A program made the translations under genes and the position numbers. 64,000 nt of DNA. Source: Canna indica. Its lineage: Eukaryota > Streptophyta > Magnoliopsida > Zingiberales > Cannaceae. Each line of letters starts with the position of its first letter. The first letter of the stretch is position 1. The notes beneath the pieces were generated by a model. That model had not been told where the DNA came from. It saw only the letters and a program-made list of their open reading frames with translations, and searched no databases. Location of the stretch: positions 65,235,501-65,299,500 of the forward strand of contig CP136896.1 of the NCBI GenBank assembly GCA_034359265.1, read 5' to 3'. Below, piece by piece: positions 1-11,030 of the stretch.

Positions 1-3000
1 TCATAACATATTAATAGGTATTATTATTAAACTTATGAATCTCAAAGAATTTCTTTTTGTCTCCATGGGTGGAAACGAAGGAGCTAGATGGTAACTTTAT
101 ATAGGATATGATGACTAAAACTACTAAAATTACTATGCAGTTATTATATAAAGCTTAAACAACAATTCTTTATGCACAGAATCACCAATAGAAAAGGTAA
201 ATGTAGTTCTTTAATGCATCAAAATTCAAGAACATACTAGTATAGGTAAATACTCTATAAATCAAATAATAAATAAGAATAATTAGCAACAACTTCTACT
301 GCATTTTATTCGTTCAAAATGACATTACTTGTACCTATATGTTAATGGAGCTTTGGATCAATAGTTTTTATAACAGATGAAAATAATGCCAACTGAGACT
401 GAATTCCAATAGTACTAGATGTACATTTGAGATTTCGTCTCTTCAAAATGACAAAGGAAAACAGTTTAGTGACAGTCATGCAATCCAAAAACCTCTAGCT
501 AATTTATGCTTGGCTGAAGAGATTCTAAGTCTGTGACAAGGATCAATTTGACTTCTTTTGTTCTCGTGGAACTACTTCATAGTATGCTACATGCCATTCT
601 TGTTACAAGGATCAATTTGACTAAAATTGGTAGATCTAAGGAACCGACAATCCCTATCCTCCCCATTCTTGTTACAAGGTTTTACACTTTTACCTACACC
701 ATTCTTGTTATCTTTAATATTGTCAAGAAGATAAATTAGTTCCATTTATGAATAACAAATGAGAAAGAATTTAGATTTCTTTCATGAAAAAACATAAATA
801 ACACTATAAGAGAAGAAACATTAGTCATACATTTTTTGAAGAATAAATCTATTCTCTTGGTTAGAATGATAGACCAAATAGTTATTAGTTTATTACCCCT
901 CCATCCAAGTCAGAATACATCCCAAAATAGGGTTGTTCAGAAAGTTATCATGGGATAATTCTGTTGTGTAATACTCCAAAAACATAAAGAAGATATGTCA
1001 AATAATTAAACCTCGTAATAGGAAAAAACTACTTACAAGCGGATGATCCCTCCAAAATTCTGATAAAGACTGCAATGGTGAAGATATTGTCCCCCTTTAG
1101 AAGCTTAATGGTGAAGAATGAACCATCTAAATCAAGATTTCTTTATTTCTTAAATTAGGCAAGTCATCGTTAAAGCAGCTTGACTCAAAGAGTTTGTTTA
1201 CTAAATTCTTGTGGAAGAACTTAGGAAGGAAGATTACCTGGAAGAATACAGCTTCTGGATGATTCCAAACAGCACACTTTACAGCTTTTGTACGAGGAAG
1301 AGTCGGGTCAGCTGTTACATCCTGTAGGACTTGTTATCAGCAACCTCCTAAGTTCAAGCAGAATAATATCTAGTGAGCATAAGTATGAAGAAATATCACA
1401 TTATATTTTACTCGCATAATAAAACACATCAATTTAACTCGCATAATTATATCACATTATATTTTACTCGCATAATAAAACACATCAATGGATTCTCCCG
1501 TTCCTCCATAGATCTAATTATGTGCAAATGTAGAACAGACCAAGAAATAGTTACATACTTACATGCAATTTTGCAAACCAAAGTGAACAGTTGAGAACAA
1601 TGAAGGTGCATAAGTATTAAGAACAAGTAGCACTCAAACTCCAATCCCTGAGTAAAATCTTACTAAGCTCCACTAAGAATTGACTACTAAAATAATAGAG
1701 CCAGAAACCAATCACGGCTGTGAAGAGAACAGCTGATAGTGAAACGGGAGGCATGATACGTAGTCAATCAGAGCCACCTTCACTATCATCTGATCGGCAT
1801 CTAGATTGTATTATAACCCGAGCTCCAGAAGTAAGCCTGAAGGAACAAATAGAACAAATGAGGAGCAAGAAACAAATGACCATGAAAATCCAGTGTCAGC
1901 AAACATGGGAAATATACTCAACTTTCTTCAATCATTGAACACCTTCTCTCTGTTTTCTCTAAATGACTCTAACCTCATGGATGATCCATTGGCTGAAGAA
2001 GTATCTATAATCCTTTTACTTACCATTTGATGAACTGAGTGGTGAGGATTTGCAAGTATCTGGCTTGACAGAAGAGTTTCTTATATCAGAAACTGGGGAC
2101 ATCATTGATTCATTCTCATCATTCCTGGAATGCTTGCAGGATGTAATTTTGATAGTCCTAGGAGGACACTTCAATTGAGCTGAATTTGTCTCCTTTTGTG
2201 TGTCCTTTCTTGAACAAGGCTTGTTGCAGCTCCTGTATAATTAGCATTCTTTATTGCACATATAAAAGAACATACAGAGTCTAATAAGAGTATGCCACCA
2301 AAAGAACGCTGAAACCCAAATTTCAAAATTGACAAGAAAACAAGAGCATGAGGCCTCAAAAGAAGACTTGTTTCACAAGAAAATACAGAATACAAAACAA
2401 GCCAACATGAGAAATTGAAAAAGAAGGCAAGGTAACCTCCCCTTGATGTAACAGAACATACAGAGTCTGTTATTGCACATATAACAGATCTACAGGCACA
2501 AAAATGAATCTCAATCAGAGGATTGACAACTTCAGTTGGGATGCTGAACTTAAAACACATGGATAAATGATCAAAGGTACTAGGATTCAATTGTCTACGT
2601 ACCCTCATAACAAGCGGCACTTCATCTAAAATAACTTGACCAGAAGCTGATCTACTACTTGCTTATCTGTTCTCTCCAAAGGCTTGCCAACTAAGCTAGC
2701 TTGAGTTGCTCAATTCCACAATGTCCAAGTGCTATTTTTAGTAATTCATACACAAGCACACGCACCATATCTGTATACTATATATAGCACATTTAGACAT
2801 ATGATGAACCTGTAAGAGGTAGATATGATGGTCTTGGGTACAGTTTTTATTGATTACATGCTGAATTGTTATGACACTTCAAAGATCAAGTATACCCAGA
2901 TTTTCTTTATGGACTCTATCCAATGGCATGGTGGGGGATGATGACAGTCCATACCTGCCAGCAAAACCCCACATGAAGCATAAGGGTGCATCAGCACAGT

Positions 3001-3722
3001 CACCTCACTTACAACATGCAATAATGAAAACACTCTTATTTTTAGGCAATATGGTGGTAGGATTAGTTGCTACCCTCCTTTGATAAAATAACTTTGCAAC
3101 CCAGTTCTACTGCTGTTTGTTGATACAGGATGGTGCAGGTGTACGGTGTACCACTTGATATCTTGATACAACAGTCATGGCAAAAAGAGATTCGGATTGG
3201 TATGTAATCCTTCATTTTTTATCCACTTCTCAATACTTACGATCAAACTAAACCAAAGAAAAACTATGAGTCTTAACAAAAGATTAAGACAAATTTATAG
3301 AATCATGAAGTTTAAACAGGAAGAGACCTGGCGCATGATGTGCAATATTTACAGAATTTAAGATATAAATAAATTAAGAGAAATTTGCATACTTGAAGAT
3401 TATATGCAGGTTACTTTCCAGAAGATCCAACATATTGAACTCCTGCCTACTTTACTATCAATTTTTGAAGATTTTTATGTTTGCGGAAATGTTTGATCCT
3501 ATAACATGGGTAAGGGATAAGTAAATCAGATTTGAGGTTCTCTTTCCATTCCATTGTAATACCAAGAAGTGAAGCTATCAATCAACAGCGTAATGCCTAC
3601 CCCTTGCTTTATGAAAAAAACAGACTAAATTTTAGATTGCTCGCACCTTGATTGTTCCTATCCAAAACAAAAAAAAAATAATCATTTGTTCTGTCATAAA
3701 ATTGCAATTTTTTTCCTTTATC
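1..3722. other. Non-genic, probable CACTA element interior
   Basis: No gene is recognised apart from the weak coding-like stretch at 1720-2160. The sequence is moderately AT-rich. The block at 1395-1485 repeats the phrase 'cgcataataaaacacatcaat' in shorter forms, a small local duplication. The region lies directly inside the CACTA terminus at 4698, so it may be element interior, but no opposite terminus (CACTACAA on the + strand) was seen in the window. That assignment is inference. Confidence 0.4.
1720..2160 (+). other. Unrecognised coding-like stretch
   Basis: Three short + strand frames follow one another with protein-like composition: a Ser/Pro-rich start (SQSEPPSLSSD), a Glu/Asn-rich middle, and an acidic end (PFDELSGEDLQVSG, then SETGDIIDSFSSFLECLQD). 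The frames are separated by stops and a frame change near 2025. A GTAAGC at 1830 could be a donor, but no convincing exon chain was built. I do not recognise a family. It may be a decayed gene fragment carried by the surrounding element, or chance. Confidence 0.25.
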
Positions 3723-4304
3723 TTATAATTGAGGATTGACGTGAATCGACAATGTACTTGGAGGGGTTTGATCCACGAGCTCGGAACCCTTGAGCACATA
3801 CTCATTCCCTTGTGCCGGCAGGATAAGGTCATCCTCGGAGAGATCGTGCCACACGAATCCATTTTTGTAGCTCCTGCGCCGCCACCATTCCGTCAGTCAA
3901 CCAAGAAATCTAAAAAATCTAGGGTTCTCTCAATCTCTCTTCACGAGTCTTACCTCTTGCAAGATCAGGAATACATGGCTGCCATCCCCTTTCCTCTCAG
4001 CACATTAAGCCTATCGACCACATCTAGAAACCAAACACAACATGTTCAAAATCACATTTTTCTTCTTCATCCACGCAAAACAACTCGAATTACCTCTCAG
4101 GTAGAGTCCCTCGGGGGAGGAGAGGGGTACTTCAATGAAGTGCGGGTGCTCGAGGTGACGATTGCGGCAGAGGTAATAGACCACCGGAACCTTCGCCCCA
4201 TGCTGGTACCCCGGCGGGTGGTGGTGTTTCGAGGGCGGTTCCGCCCACACTTTGGTCTTGTCTGGGCTGGCCTGCGGCGCGTACCTCCTCATTCTGGTGT
4301 CCAT
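3723..4304 (-). pseudogene. SOSEKI (DUF966) polarity-protein gene fragment
   Basis: Three exons spell the N-terminal DIX-like domain of SOSEKI, a plant membrane-edge polarity protein family. Exon 1 (4304-4094) starts at ATG with MDTRMRRY and holds VPVVYYLCRNRHLEHPHF and the PLSSPEGLYLR motif. Exon 2 (4023-3954) gives DVVDRLNVLRGKGMAAMYS, then a TGA (3965-3967) where the family has Trp, then SCKR. Exon 3 (3873 onward) gives SYKNGFVWHDLSEDDL and EYVLKGSEL, and runs to a TAA at 3723. Splice sites and phases agree across both introns, so the copy was once intron-containing genomic DNA, not a processed retrocopy. The C-terminal two thirds of the usual protein of about 400 residues are absent. It sits about 400 bp inside a CACTA terminus, which suggests transposon capture. 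The premature TGA and missing 3' part make it a pseudogene. Confidence 0.88.
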
Positions 4305-4330
4305 TTCCGAGCTTCTCCCTTGCTCGCCCG

Positions 4331-4459
4331 GAATGGGGAGGCATCGTAGGGAGAGGTCGCAGAATGGGGAGGCGTCACAGGGAGAGGTCGCGGAACGGGG
4401 AGGTGTTGCAGGGAGAGGTCGTGCAAGACAGGGAGGTCTCGTAGAGAGAGGTCGCGCGG
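4331..4459. repeat. GC-rich minisatellite, 31-33 bp unit
   Basis: Units beginning GGGAGAGGTCGC start near 4349, 4380 and 4411, with a diverged copy near 4444 and a partial one before 4349. The spacing is 31, 31 and 33 bp. It lies just upstream of the SOSEKI fragment's ATG, where a 5' leader would be. The open frames here on both strands are by-products of the repeat. Confidence 0.85.
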
Positions 4460-4603
4460 GGAGTTTGTCGGCTGGGGAAAATTAAGGGATTTGTCGGGTC
4501 GCTGTATTAGGGCTGAAAAAAATATGGCGCGGAAATAGTATTTTGGTGAGTTAGTAGGGGGGAAATATTTGGTCGGCTGAAATAGAAGAGGGAAAAAATT
4601 ATA

Positions 4604-4698
4604 GGCTGATTTACCAACGGATTTTTTAATCCGTTGGTAGTTTTGTTGGTAACACCAACAAACTAAATCCGTTGGTGATGCTATGTTTTTTTGTAGTG
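4604..4698. mobile_element. CACTA (En/Spm-type) transposon right terminus
   Basis: Read on the - strand, the sequence begins CACTACAAAAAAACATAG at 4698, the standard CACTA terminus. Inside it are subterminal copies of ATCCGTTGGT and its complement near 4613, 4630 and 4667, the kind of repeated motif bound by the TNPA-type protein. Base 4699 onward is Ty3/gypsy coding sequence, so 4698 is a true insertion boundary. The opposite end was not found, so size and autonomy are unknown. Confidence 0.82.
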
Positions 4699-5110
4699 TT
4701 GTTAGTTTCTCAGGAGACCACATAGATGTGTGAGGCTATTTATGGATGGTCACAACATTCGGGTCCACCCCGGGAACAAAGACGATATACATACAGTTCC
4801 TCGTCATCTAGTGCACAAGTCCCTACCGCATGATTTTGGGCCGATCCACCCTGAACCACCTAGGAGCCGTCGTACCAACCCCTCATCTCGTCATCAAATT
4901 CTCCATCTCGGAGACAAAGGTAGGAGTAATTCATCGAGACCAGAATGAGATACGCACATGCTACAACGAATGCCTAAAACTTAGACCAGCTAAACTCCAA
5001 CCAAGAATATCAGACCTAAATCCTAGGGGAGACATCCAAGAGCAGCCCCAGTCAGCTGACAACTTGGAATCCATGCAAATCGGGACACTCCCCGAACATG
5101 TAACCTATGT
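4699..5110 (+). pseudogene. Ty3/gypsy polyprotein remnant, protease to RT linker
   Basis: One + strand frame reads VVSFSGDHIDV, then after a stop GYLWMVTTFGS, then after another stop MILGRSTLNHLGAVV and PHLVIKF, DQNEIRTCYNECLK. This is the end of the aspartic protease region and the linker toward reverse transcriptase in Ty3/gypsy elements of the non-chromovirus type. Two in-frame stops (TGA near 4729, TAG near 4810) show decay. The reading begins exactly at the CACTA boundary, so the CACTA element jumped into this gypsy copy. The rest of the element is not in the window. Confidence 0.8.
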
Positions 5111-6289
5111 GGAAATTAATTTGTATATATTTAGAGCAATTTTTTGAATAAAAGAATTAGAATACTAATAAATTTTTGAATAAAAAAAGTCAAAACTATT
5201 TCAAAGAATATAATACTATATAAAAATAAAATTGAAAAATATTAATATTTCTAAAAGTAAACATAAAATATAACATAAATATAAAGTAAACTATACCAGT
5301 TAAAATTGCATAAATATAGAAAACTAATTCCAAAATAAGAAAGATTTAAATTATATCATTTCATTAAAAAGGGGAAAAGTGATATTCAAAAGTACAAAAC
5401 TAATATTAAAATATATTTTCAATAATTATTCAGTAAATCTATAACTATCATAAAAAATATATAGGTTTAAATAATAAATAAATAATATATAAAAATAGTG
5501 TAAAATTTATAATCTTAAAGAGTAAAATATTAATAAAATATAAATTTAGAATCAACACTAATATTTTAAAGGGAAAAAATTGACTTCACTACATAAATAA
5601 TTCTTCGTAAGTAAGTTTTAATAAAATTTAATGCGAAATTTAGTTATAAAGTATAATTAAGATTTAATATGAAATTTAATGATATAAATTAATTAATCAT
5701 AAAAGAGTAAAATATTATTAAAATATAAATTTAGAATCAACACTAATGTTTTTAAGGGAATTTTTTTGACTTCATTACATAAATAATTATTCATAAGTTT
5801 TTAAAAAATTTAATGTAAAATTTAATATGAAATTTAATAAGAAATTTAGTTATAAAGTGTAAATAAAATGTAATATGAAATTTAATGATACAAATCAATG
5901 AAATGAAATTAATTGACTACATGATGCGGCAATAATTGATGAAATTGAATATTTTTTCTACAATAAACAAGAAAATGCTAGAAAATATAGATAATAAGCA
6001 TTAATTGACAGAAAATTATAATATTCAATGAGAATAAAGTCTGAAATATATGTAACATTAATTTATCAAATAAATATATGCAATGAAAAGATTATAAACT
6101 AAATTAAAAATTAAAAAATCTATGATTCATCTAATTGATCAAATCCACTAATCCAATTTATTTTAAAGAATTGATTAATTTAATTAGCACAATTCTTTTT
6201 AAAGCAAACTACCATAGACAAGGTCACCACCTACTCAATTTTCGGGTAAAAGAAGCATTGGGCCATAGTCCTCAAAGTAGATGTATTTC
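5111..6289. other. AT-rich intergenic DNA
   Basis: Strongly AT-rich sequence with many short stops in all frames and no recognisable gene. It contains the tandem duplication listed at 5521-5905. Nothing else was identified. Confidence 0.6.
5521..5905. repeat. AT-rich tandem duplication, about 185-bp unit
   Basis: Two adjacent diverged copies each start with AGTAAAATATTA, pass through TTTAGAATCAACACTAAT and TTGACTTCA(C/T)TACATAAATAATT, and end with a run of TTTAATATGAAATTTAATGAT. The first starts at 5521 and the second at 5706. They are non-coding. Confidence 0.75.
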
Positions 6290-6310
6290 CCTCGCTTGGT
6301 ATCATTTTAT

Positions 6311-6908
6311 TCAAATACTTAAGAGTTCATTACAAGAATACTCCAGATCCCCAATTTCATCAAAAAAGCCTCTCCTACTACTCCAACTATCTGAAATATT
6401 ATTATAGGGACTCAGTCTAGCTGCTGAATGAGCTATACTGTTGACATTCCTACTCACATGAACCCATTCGCAAACTCCTGCTTCACTTCCCAGTTTAAGA
6501 ATGCTCTCAACCAGGTTCCTCAATTTCCATGGACAGTCAACTTCTTTGTTCAGAATTTTGATAGCATTAATTTAAGCAATCAGAACATACTCTATCAATC
6601 ACAAAAGCTTTCTTCCTCACATTATCCAATCCATACCCGATTGCACTTAGTTCAGCCTTGAGTAAATTTGTAGCAGTGAGAGTATTAGCCCCAATCAGCT
6701 TCCATTTGTTCTGATCAGTAATCACAAAACCTATACCAGCCATGTTGCCTTCATTCCAGCTAGCATCACAAAAAAGAGTACTCTGTAATAAGTCTTCTCT
6801 TTCACTAGCAGTTATATCAATTTCACTTCTCTTCAAGGCCATCCTCCTTTTCTTGGCATTGCTATACTCCATAGTAACATTGAAAGCCTTAACAAATAGG
6901 TTGTTCAA
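6311..6908 (-). pseudogene. LINE RNase H domain (3' end)
   Basis: Two - strand frames carry a plant LINE RNase H. The first (6908-6567) contains FCDASWNEGNMAGIGFVI, with the first catalytic Asp, and AELSAIGYGLD, with the conserved Glu. The second (6523-6311) contains WVHVSRNVNSIAHSAAR, equivalent to the family's RxxNxxAHxLA end. A frame change joins them near 6540. This is the C-terminal end of ORF2. Confidence 0.85.
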
Positions 6909-7045
6909 AGTTCAAACCTTCCTTCTTACCCGTATGCTTAGCTTGACATCTATTTTTCCATAAAAGCCATAAGGAAATAGCAATGAAGTCACCCAATTTT
7001 CCATCAGTTACCTTTTTATATTTCACTACTTCCCTTCTCCAGCCT

Positions 7046-7591
7046 CCAATGACTAGGGCTGGCAACGGATCGGATACGGTGAGGATACTGGATTATCCGT
7101 ATCCGCACCGCACCCCATATCCGCCCATCCGTATCCGCACCGTATCCGCTACGGATGTGAATATGGATATCCATATCCGCACCGCTTCAAATACGGATAT
7201 CCGCACCGCATCCGTATCCGCACCGTATTTAATAAAAATATATTAAAATAATATATTTAATTTAAAAAATCAATAAATTACCAATTCATTGATCCAAAAT
7301 AAATATATAATATACTTCAAAATTCATCTTGACATGAAATTACCATAGAGCTCTTATATATATTAATAACTTATATGGGCAAAATAGTAATTCAGAGACG
7401 CGGATAGGCGGTGCGGATACGGTGCGGATCCACAGTCATATCCGTATCCGCACCATATTCGCGCGGATATAAGTTTTCTAAATCCGTATCCGTATCCATA
7501 TCCATTTTTACTTACGGATATGGATCGAATACGGTGCGGATGCGGTTTTTAGTTAGCGGATGCGGATAAAATTGCCACCCCTACCAATGAC
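7046..7591. mobile_element. hAT-type MITE, copy A (530 bp) with perfect 8-bp TSD
   Basis: The element spans 7054-7583, starts TAGGGCTGGCAA and ends TTGCCACCCCTA, the inverted form with one mismatch. It is flanked by the same 8 bases, CCAATGAC, at 7046-7053 and 7584-7591. An 8-bp duplication and TAGGG..CCCTA ends fit the hAT superfamily. Both ends are packed with the motif CGGATA and its complement TATCCG, while the middle is AT-rich and non-coding. It lies between the RNase H and zf-RVT parts of the LINE. Confidence 0.93.
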
Positions 7592-7643
7592 CCAGTCTTC
7601 TTTAGAATAAAAAAATAACCCCTAGTCTTTTTTCTGCTAACTT

Positions 7644-8203
7644 CTAGTAATCTGCAGCATAGCTACAGTTAATCAGAATGTGGCTATTCTCATCTTCACC
7701 TGAGCTACAAACGTGGCAGCCATAATTAACTACTCCAGAGAATTTGTTGAACCAACTTGCAGTAGGTAACCTGTTCCACATTAACCTCCAAACGAATATT
7801 TTAACCCTCTTAGGAACTTTCATCCTCCACATTTCTTTCCAATCTACTGTTTGCTTTTCATCATTCATTAGTTCATTTTTGATGAAACAGTAAGCTCTTT
7901 TTGTTGTCAAATTGTCATCTGAGCCATGAGTCCAAACCCATTTGTCTTTTCTTCCCACATTGCTTACATTAGTGTCTTCAATCAAAGAAACTAGCTCCCC
8001 ACCATAGCATGAAGAGAGACTCCTCTGCACCAATCACCATCATTCATCATATCACTGACCCACTCATGCTTGCTCAATTCATGCACATCCATATAAGTAG
8101 GCCATTTATCTAATGGCATAGTTGAAATCCAAGGATTAGTCCATAAATTAGTACTACTACCATCTCCAACTGAAATCTTAAGGCCATCTTTTAGAGTTGA
8201 CAT
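7644..8203 (-). pseudogene. LINE zf-RVT (RT zinc-binding) domain
   Basis: Two overlapping - strand frames give the region after reverse transcriptase in plant LINEs. The first (8203-7991) has VGDGSSTNLWTNPWI. The second (8033-7644) has WKEMWRMKVPKRVKIFVWRL, NRLPTASWFNKF, and the Cys/His pattern CHVCSSGEDENSHILINC. A frame change near 8010 separates them. Confidence 0.87.
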
Positions 8204-8207
8204 ACTT

Positions 8208-8662
8208 TCAGCTATATTTTTTCAATTCCAAGTAAGGTCTTTTCCTTTGCACTTCATCCATGGGTGCCATCTTGATATTGCTCCAAACATGATTCTCTTT
8301 ATTTAGCAGAGGAAGGATTCTTTTGGCCATTGCAGCCTTCTTTACAACATGCAAGTCCCTAATCCCCAAACCACTATTGCTCTTGCTATTTGTAACCACA
8401 TTCCAACTCACCAATCTTGCTGACCTCCTTTCCTTATGGCTTGACCAGAAAAAAAATTTCTCCAGCAAGACAATCTCTTTGATGGCTTTTTCACACACCC
8501 AAAATGTCATCAGAGAATGCATTGGTATTGAATTAACCACAGAGTTTAACAAGACACATTTCCTTGCCCGAGAAAGTTTATTATTTGCCCATGTGTCCAC
8601 TCTACCCTTTGCTTTCTGAACCAACTTCATTTGATACTTCTTCTCAAGCCTCTTTGGGGAAA
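8208..8662 (-). pseudogene. LINE reverse transcriptase, C-terminal part
   Basis: From the LTR-element boundary downward the frame reads ISPKRLEKKYQMKLVQ, then VDTWANNKLSRARKCVLLNS, SIPMHSLMTFWV, ARLVSWNVV and SGLGIRDL. This is the thumb/connection region after the RT palm. It joins in sense to KYLGTY on the other side of the LTR insertion (11026 onward), giving the family's usual spacing. Confidence 0.88.
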
Positions 8663-9553
8663 TATATTGTTAGTGTTTGGCTTATGTGTGTTGGTTATAT
8701 TTGGCAAAAGTACTCACAAATTGTTCTCAGTAGTCACAACTGCTCTGGTTGCTGAGCAGTTTAAGTTGAAGATTATGATATTGTGTGTGATGTCTTTTAA
8801 CTCAGTTACAACTCATCTTACTTGACGAGTTGCTTAAATGTTGTGACTGGGATATACTCTGGAGATTCTCTTGACAGATTGTGTTTTGTCACACAAGCTA
8901 AAGGGGAAGATTGTTGGTGTTTGGCTTTTGTAGTGTTGGCTATATTTGGCAAAAGTATTTCGGATTATTCTTAGTTAAATAGATAATTACAATTATGAGG
9001 AGTTCTATTTATGTTGAAGACAATTACAACTGTGTGAGGACAATTTCAACTGCTCCTACAGACTATGGTTTTCTAGATAAGGATACTGCGGATATGATGA
9101 CTTTTGGTTTTCAGTATTAATGATGATTCTATTTTTTTTCTCATATATTTTTAAATCATCTTTAGTTACTTGTTTATTGCCTATTCATTTGAAGTAGTAT
9201 TCATTGATGGGCTGGCAGTTATCTTGAAGCTTTTATGACAGCAATTTTTCTTGAAGCTTTTGTGGCCGAAGTATTATGATGTGTAATAGTTGACTTTTGA
9301 GGTTGAAACTGCTGAAGTTAAGATCATTTGTTATGTGACATTTATGGAAGTTGGTTGGTCTTCTTTATTTATGAGGAAAGAAAAGATATAGATCTGTAAG
9401 TCTCCTTTGTCAACATAGTCAGTTTTAATTGCTCGTTTGCTAGTCTCAACTGCTATTGCTACAATGAAGTTTATGCTACCGCGATGTTGCTTGAAAAGTT
9501 GTTGAGATTATTGATATATATATATATATATATAACGGAGTTAATCTTGGACT

Positions 9554-10345
9554 TGATCATTTATAGTGACTTTTGGACTTGGGTTTTTATGATGCTTAAT
9601 GGAGTTTTGCTCATCATATATATATATATGATTATTATCAAACTGGCTGCAATCTTTTTCTGTCCGTGAGGATCCCACCGGAGCGCCTTCTACTTCTAAT
9701 AGTAATAGGCGATGAACTAGATCAGAATCATTCTCAACGAATCCATAAGAAGTGATCCAAATTTTTTTATCAGGTCCGGGTGAAGACCAACGATCTTGAG
9801 CGTCTGATCCGATGTGAGTAGGATCACTTAACCATGCTTCATAATTGGAAAAACGGGCGCCATGGAAGTACATGCCACTCAGCCAAAGAAAGATAATGGA
9901 GAGTTGATCGAAAATGAGCACTAAATACTTTTCGAGAGATTTCCTCCAAATCACTGGTACGACTATCGAAATCGTGAGCATCAACATGTAGGTTCCAGAT
10001 CCAAGTGGTAGTATCAGGGCCCTTAGCTATTGTTCTTGAGAAATGGCCAGGTTTGGCCCATTCCTCGAAAGACGTTTTTATAGGATCCCTATCTACAAGA
10101 ATTTTCACTTCTGGTTCCGGCGAATGAATAATCATTAAGTCCTCCTCTTTCCGGACAACACATACAAAGAGCCCCGCCAACACCCGCCAACAGTAAAGTT
10201 TATGGTGACTTTTGGACTTGGTCTTTTATGATGCTTAATGGAGTTTTGGTCATCATGAAGCTACTACTTTATGGCCTTGGTTATTCACTTTGATGGAATT
10301 ATGATCATCATGAAGCTTTATGGCCTTGGTCATTCATTGGTGGAG
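9554..10345 (+). repeat. LTR minisatellite interrupted by plastid DNA
   Basis: A phrase beginning GTGACTTTTGGACTTGG and running through ATGATGCTTAATGGAGTTTT occurs at 9567-9618 and again at 10205-10252. It is followed by diverged copies built on TCATCATGAAGC and TATGGCCTTGGT(T/C)ATTCA to about 10345. The plastid insertion lies between the first copy and the others. The repeat is part of the host LTR. Confidence 0.7.
9633..10190 (-). pseudogene. Plastid insertion (NUPT): psaA start fused to ycf2 piece
   Basis: On the - strand, bases 10135-9812 encode the N-terminus of photosystem I apoprotein A1: [39 protein letters not shown], then after a 1-base frameshift [20 protein letters not shown] and [12 protein letters not shown]. 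Just before the ATG is GAGGAGGACTTAATG, matching the plastid psaA leader. From about 9810 to 9633 the frame passes directly into the C-terminal region of Ycf2: [50 protein letters not shown]. The two genes are far apart in plastid genomes (large single copy versus inverted repeat). It is a nuclear copy, not a working gene. Confidence 0.93.
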
Positions 10346-11030
10346 TTAATGGTCATCATAGAGTTAGGAGTTTCCTTGAGTTTCTCTTGTGGAGTAATGG
10401 TTGTCTTTGGGTTGCCTACTCTGCTTATAAAAGGTGTGAGAGAATATTTGAGAAGATTGATCATCTCTGATGGATCCACTCCTATCCACTCCAATGCGGA
10501 TCCACTCCTATTGATCTACTCCTATAGATCCACTTCTGTCAACTCCACGATGCGTATACTCTGTTGCCAGTTTTAAAGGAGTTGAGACTGCTTAGTGCAA
10601 GGAATGCAACAACCTACTCTTCATATCTTCAAGCTAAGATGATTGTGGGTTGATAACTCGCTACAACACGAGTGTGTGGATGACAAAACTTTGTGACTGA
10701 GATGTCATAGAGAGGCAAGTCAGTATGTAGTTGTAATAGCAATAGGTTTTGTTATTTCTAATTCATTGTAGTATGGATAGTTGGATTTCGGAGTGTGAAA
10801 TCCTATAGCTAGAAATTGTACTTTCTGATAGTGGATTGGGCATCTGTCCGTGAGTGCCTTGCAGATTAGGTGACATAATTTGTCACTGAACTGCGTAAAT
10901 AAATACTTGTGTTTGCGTATGTTTTGTTTTGGTTCTCACTTTGCTACTTAAGGTAGTTGTTATAGCTGTTGTAACTTCCTGTGCAACAGTCATTTATAGA
11001 AATTCCCTTAAAGACCTTATTGTCATATAG

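Larger units (their letters stand above)
8663..11030 (+). mobile_element. Degenerate LTR retrotransposon nested in the LINE
   Basis: The element runs from TGTTAGTGTTTGG at 8668 to TTGTCA at 11025. A second LTR start, TGTTGGTGTTTGG, is at 8912, directly after the polypurine run AAAGGGGAAGAT. The two starts share about 63 diverged bases, so the 5' LTR is cut to a stub and almost all internal sequence is deleted. The 3' LTR is about 1.5 kb once the plastid insertion is subtracted. Flanks are TATAT (8663-8667) and TATAG (11026-11030), a 5-bp duplication with one change. A TATAAAAG at 10427 could be the LTR promoter. No polyprotein is left, so copia or gypsy cannot be decided. Confidence 0.7.

Noticed and set aside
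2171..2620. A 149-codon - strand frame as a continuation of SOSEKI
   Set aside because: No SOSEKI C-terminal motif is present and no splice route from exon 3 was found.
4132..4344. Alternative open frames on both strands over the SOSEKI first exon
   Set aside because: Only the 4304-4094 frame matches a family and keeps phase into the next exons.
9839..10183. A working photosystem I gene
   Set aside because: Only the psaA start is present, with a frameshift, and it is joined to ycf2 inside a nuclear LTR.
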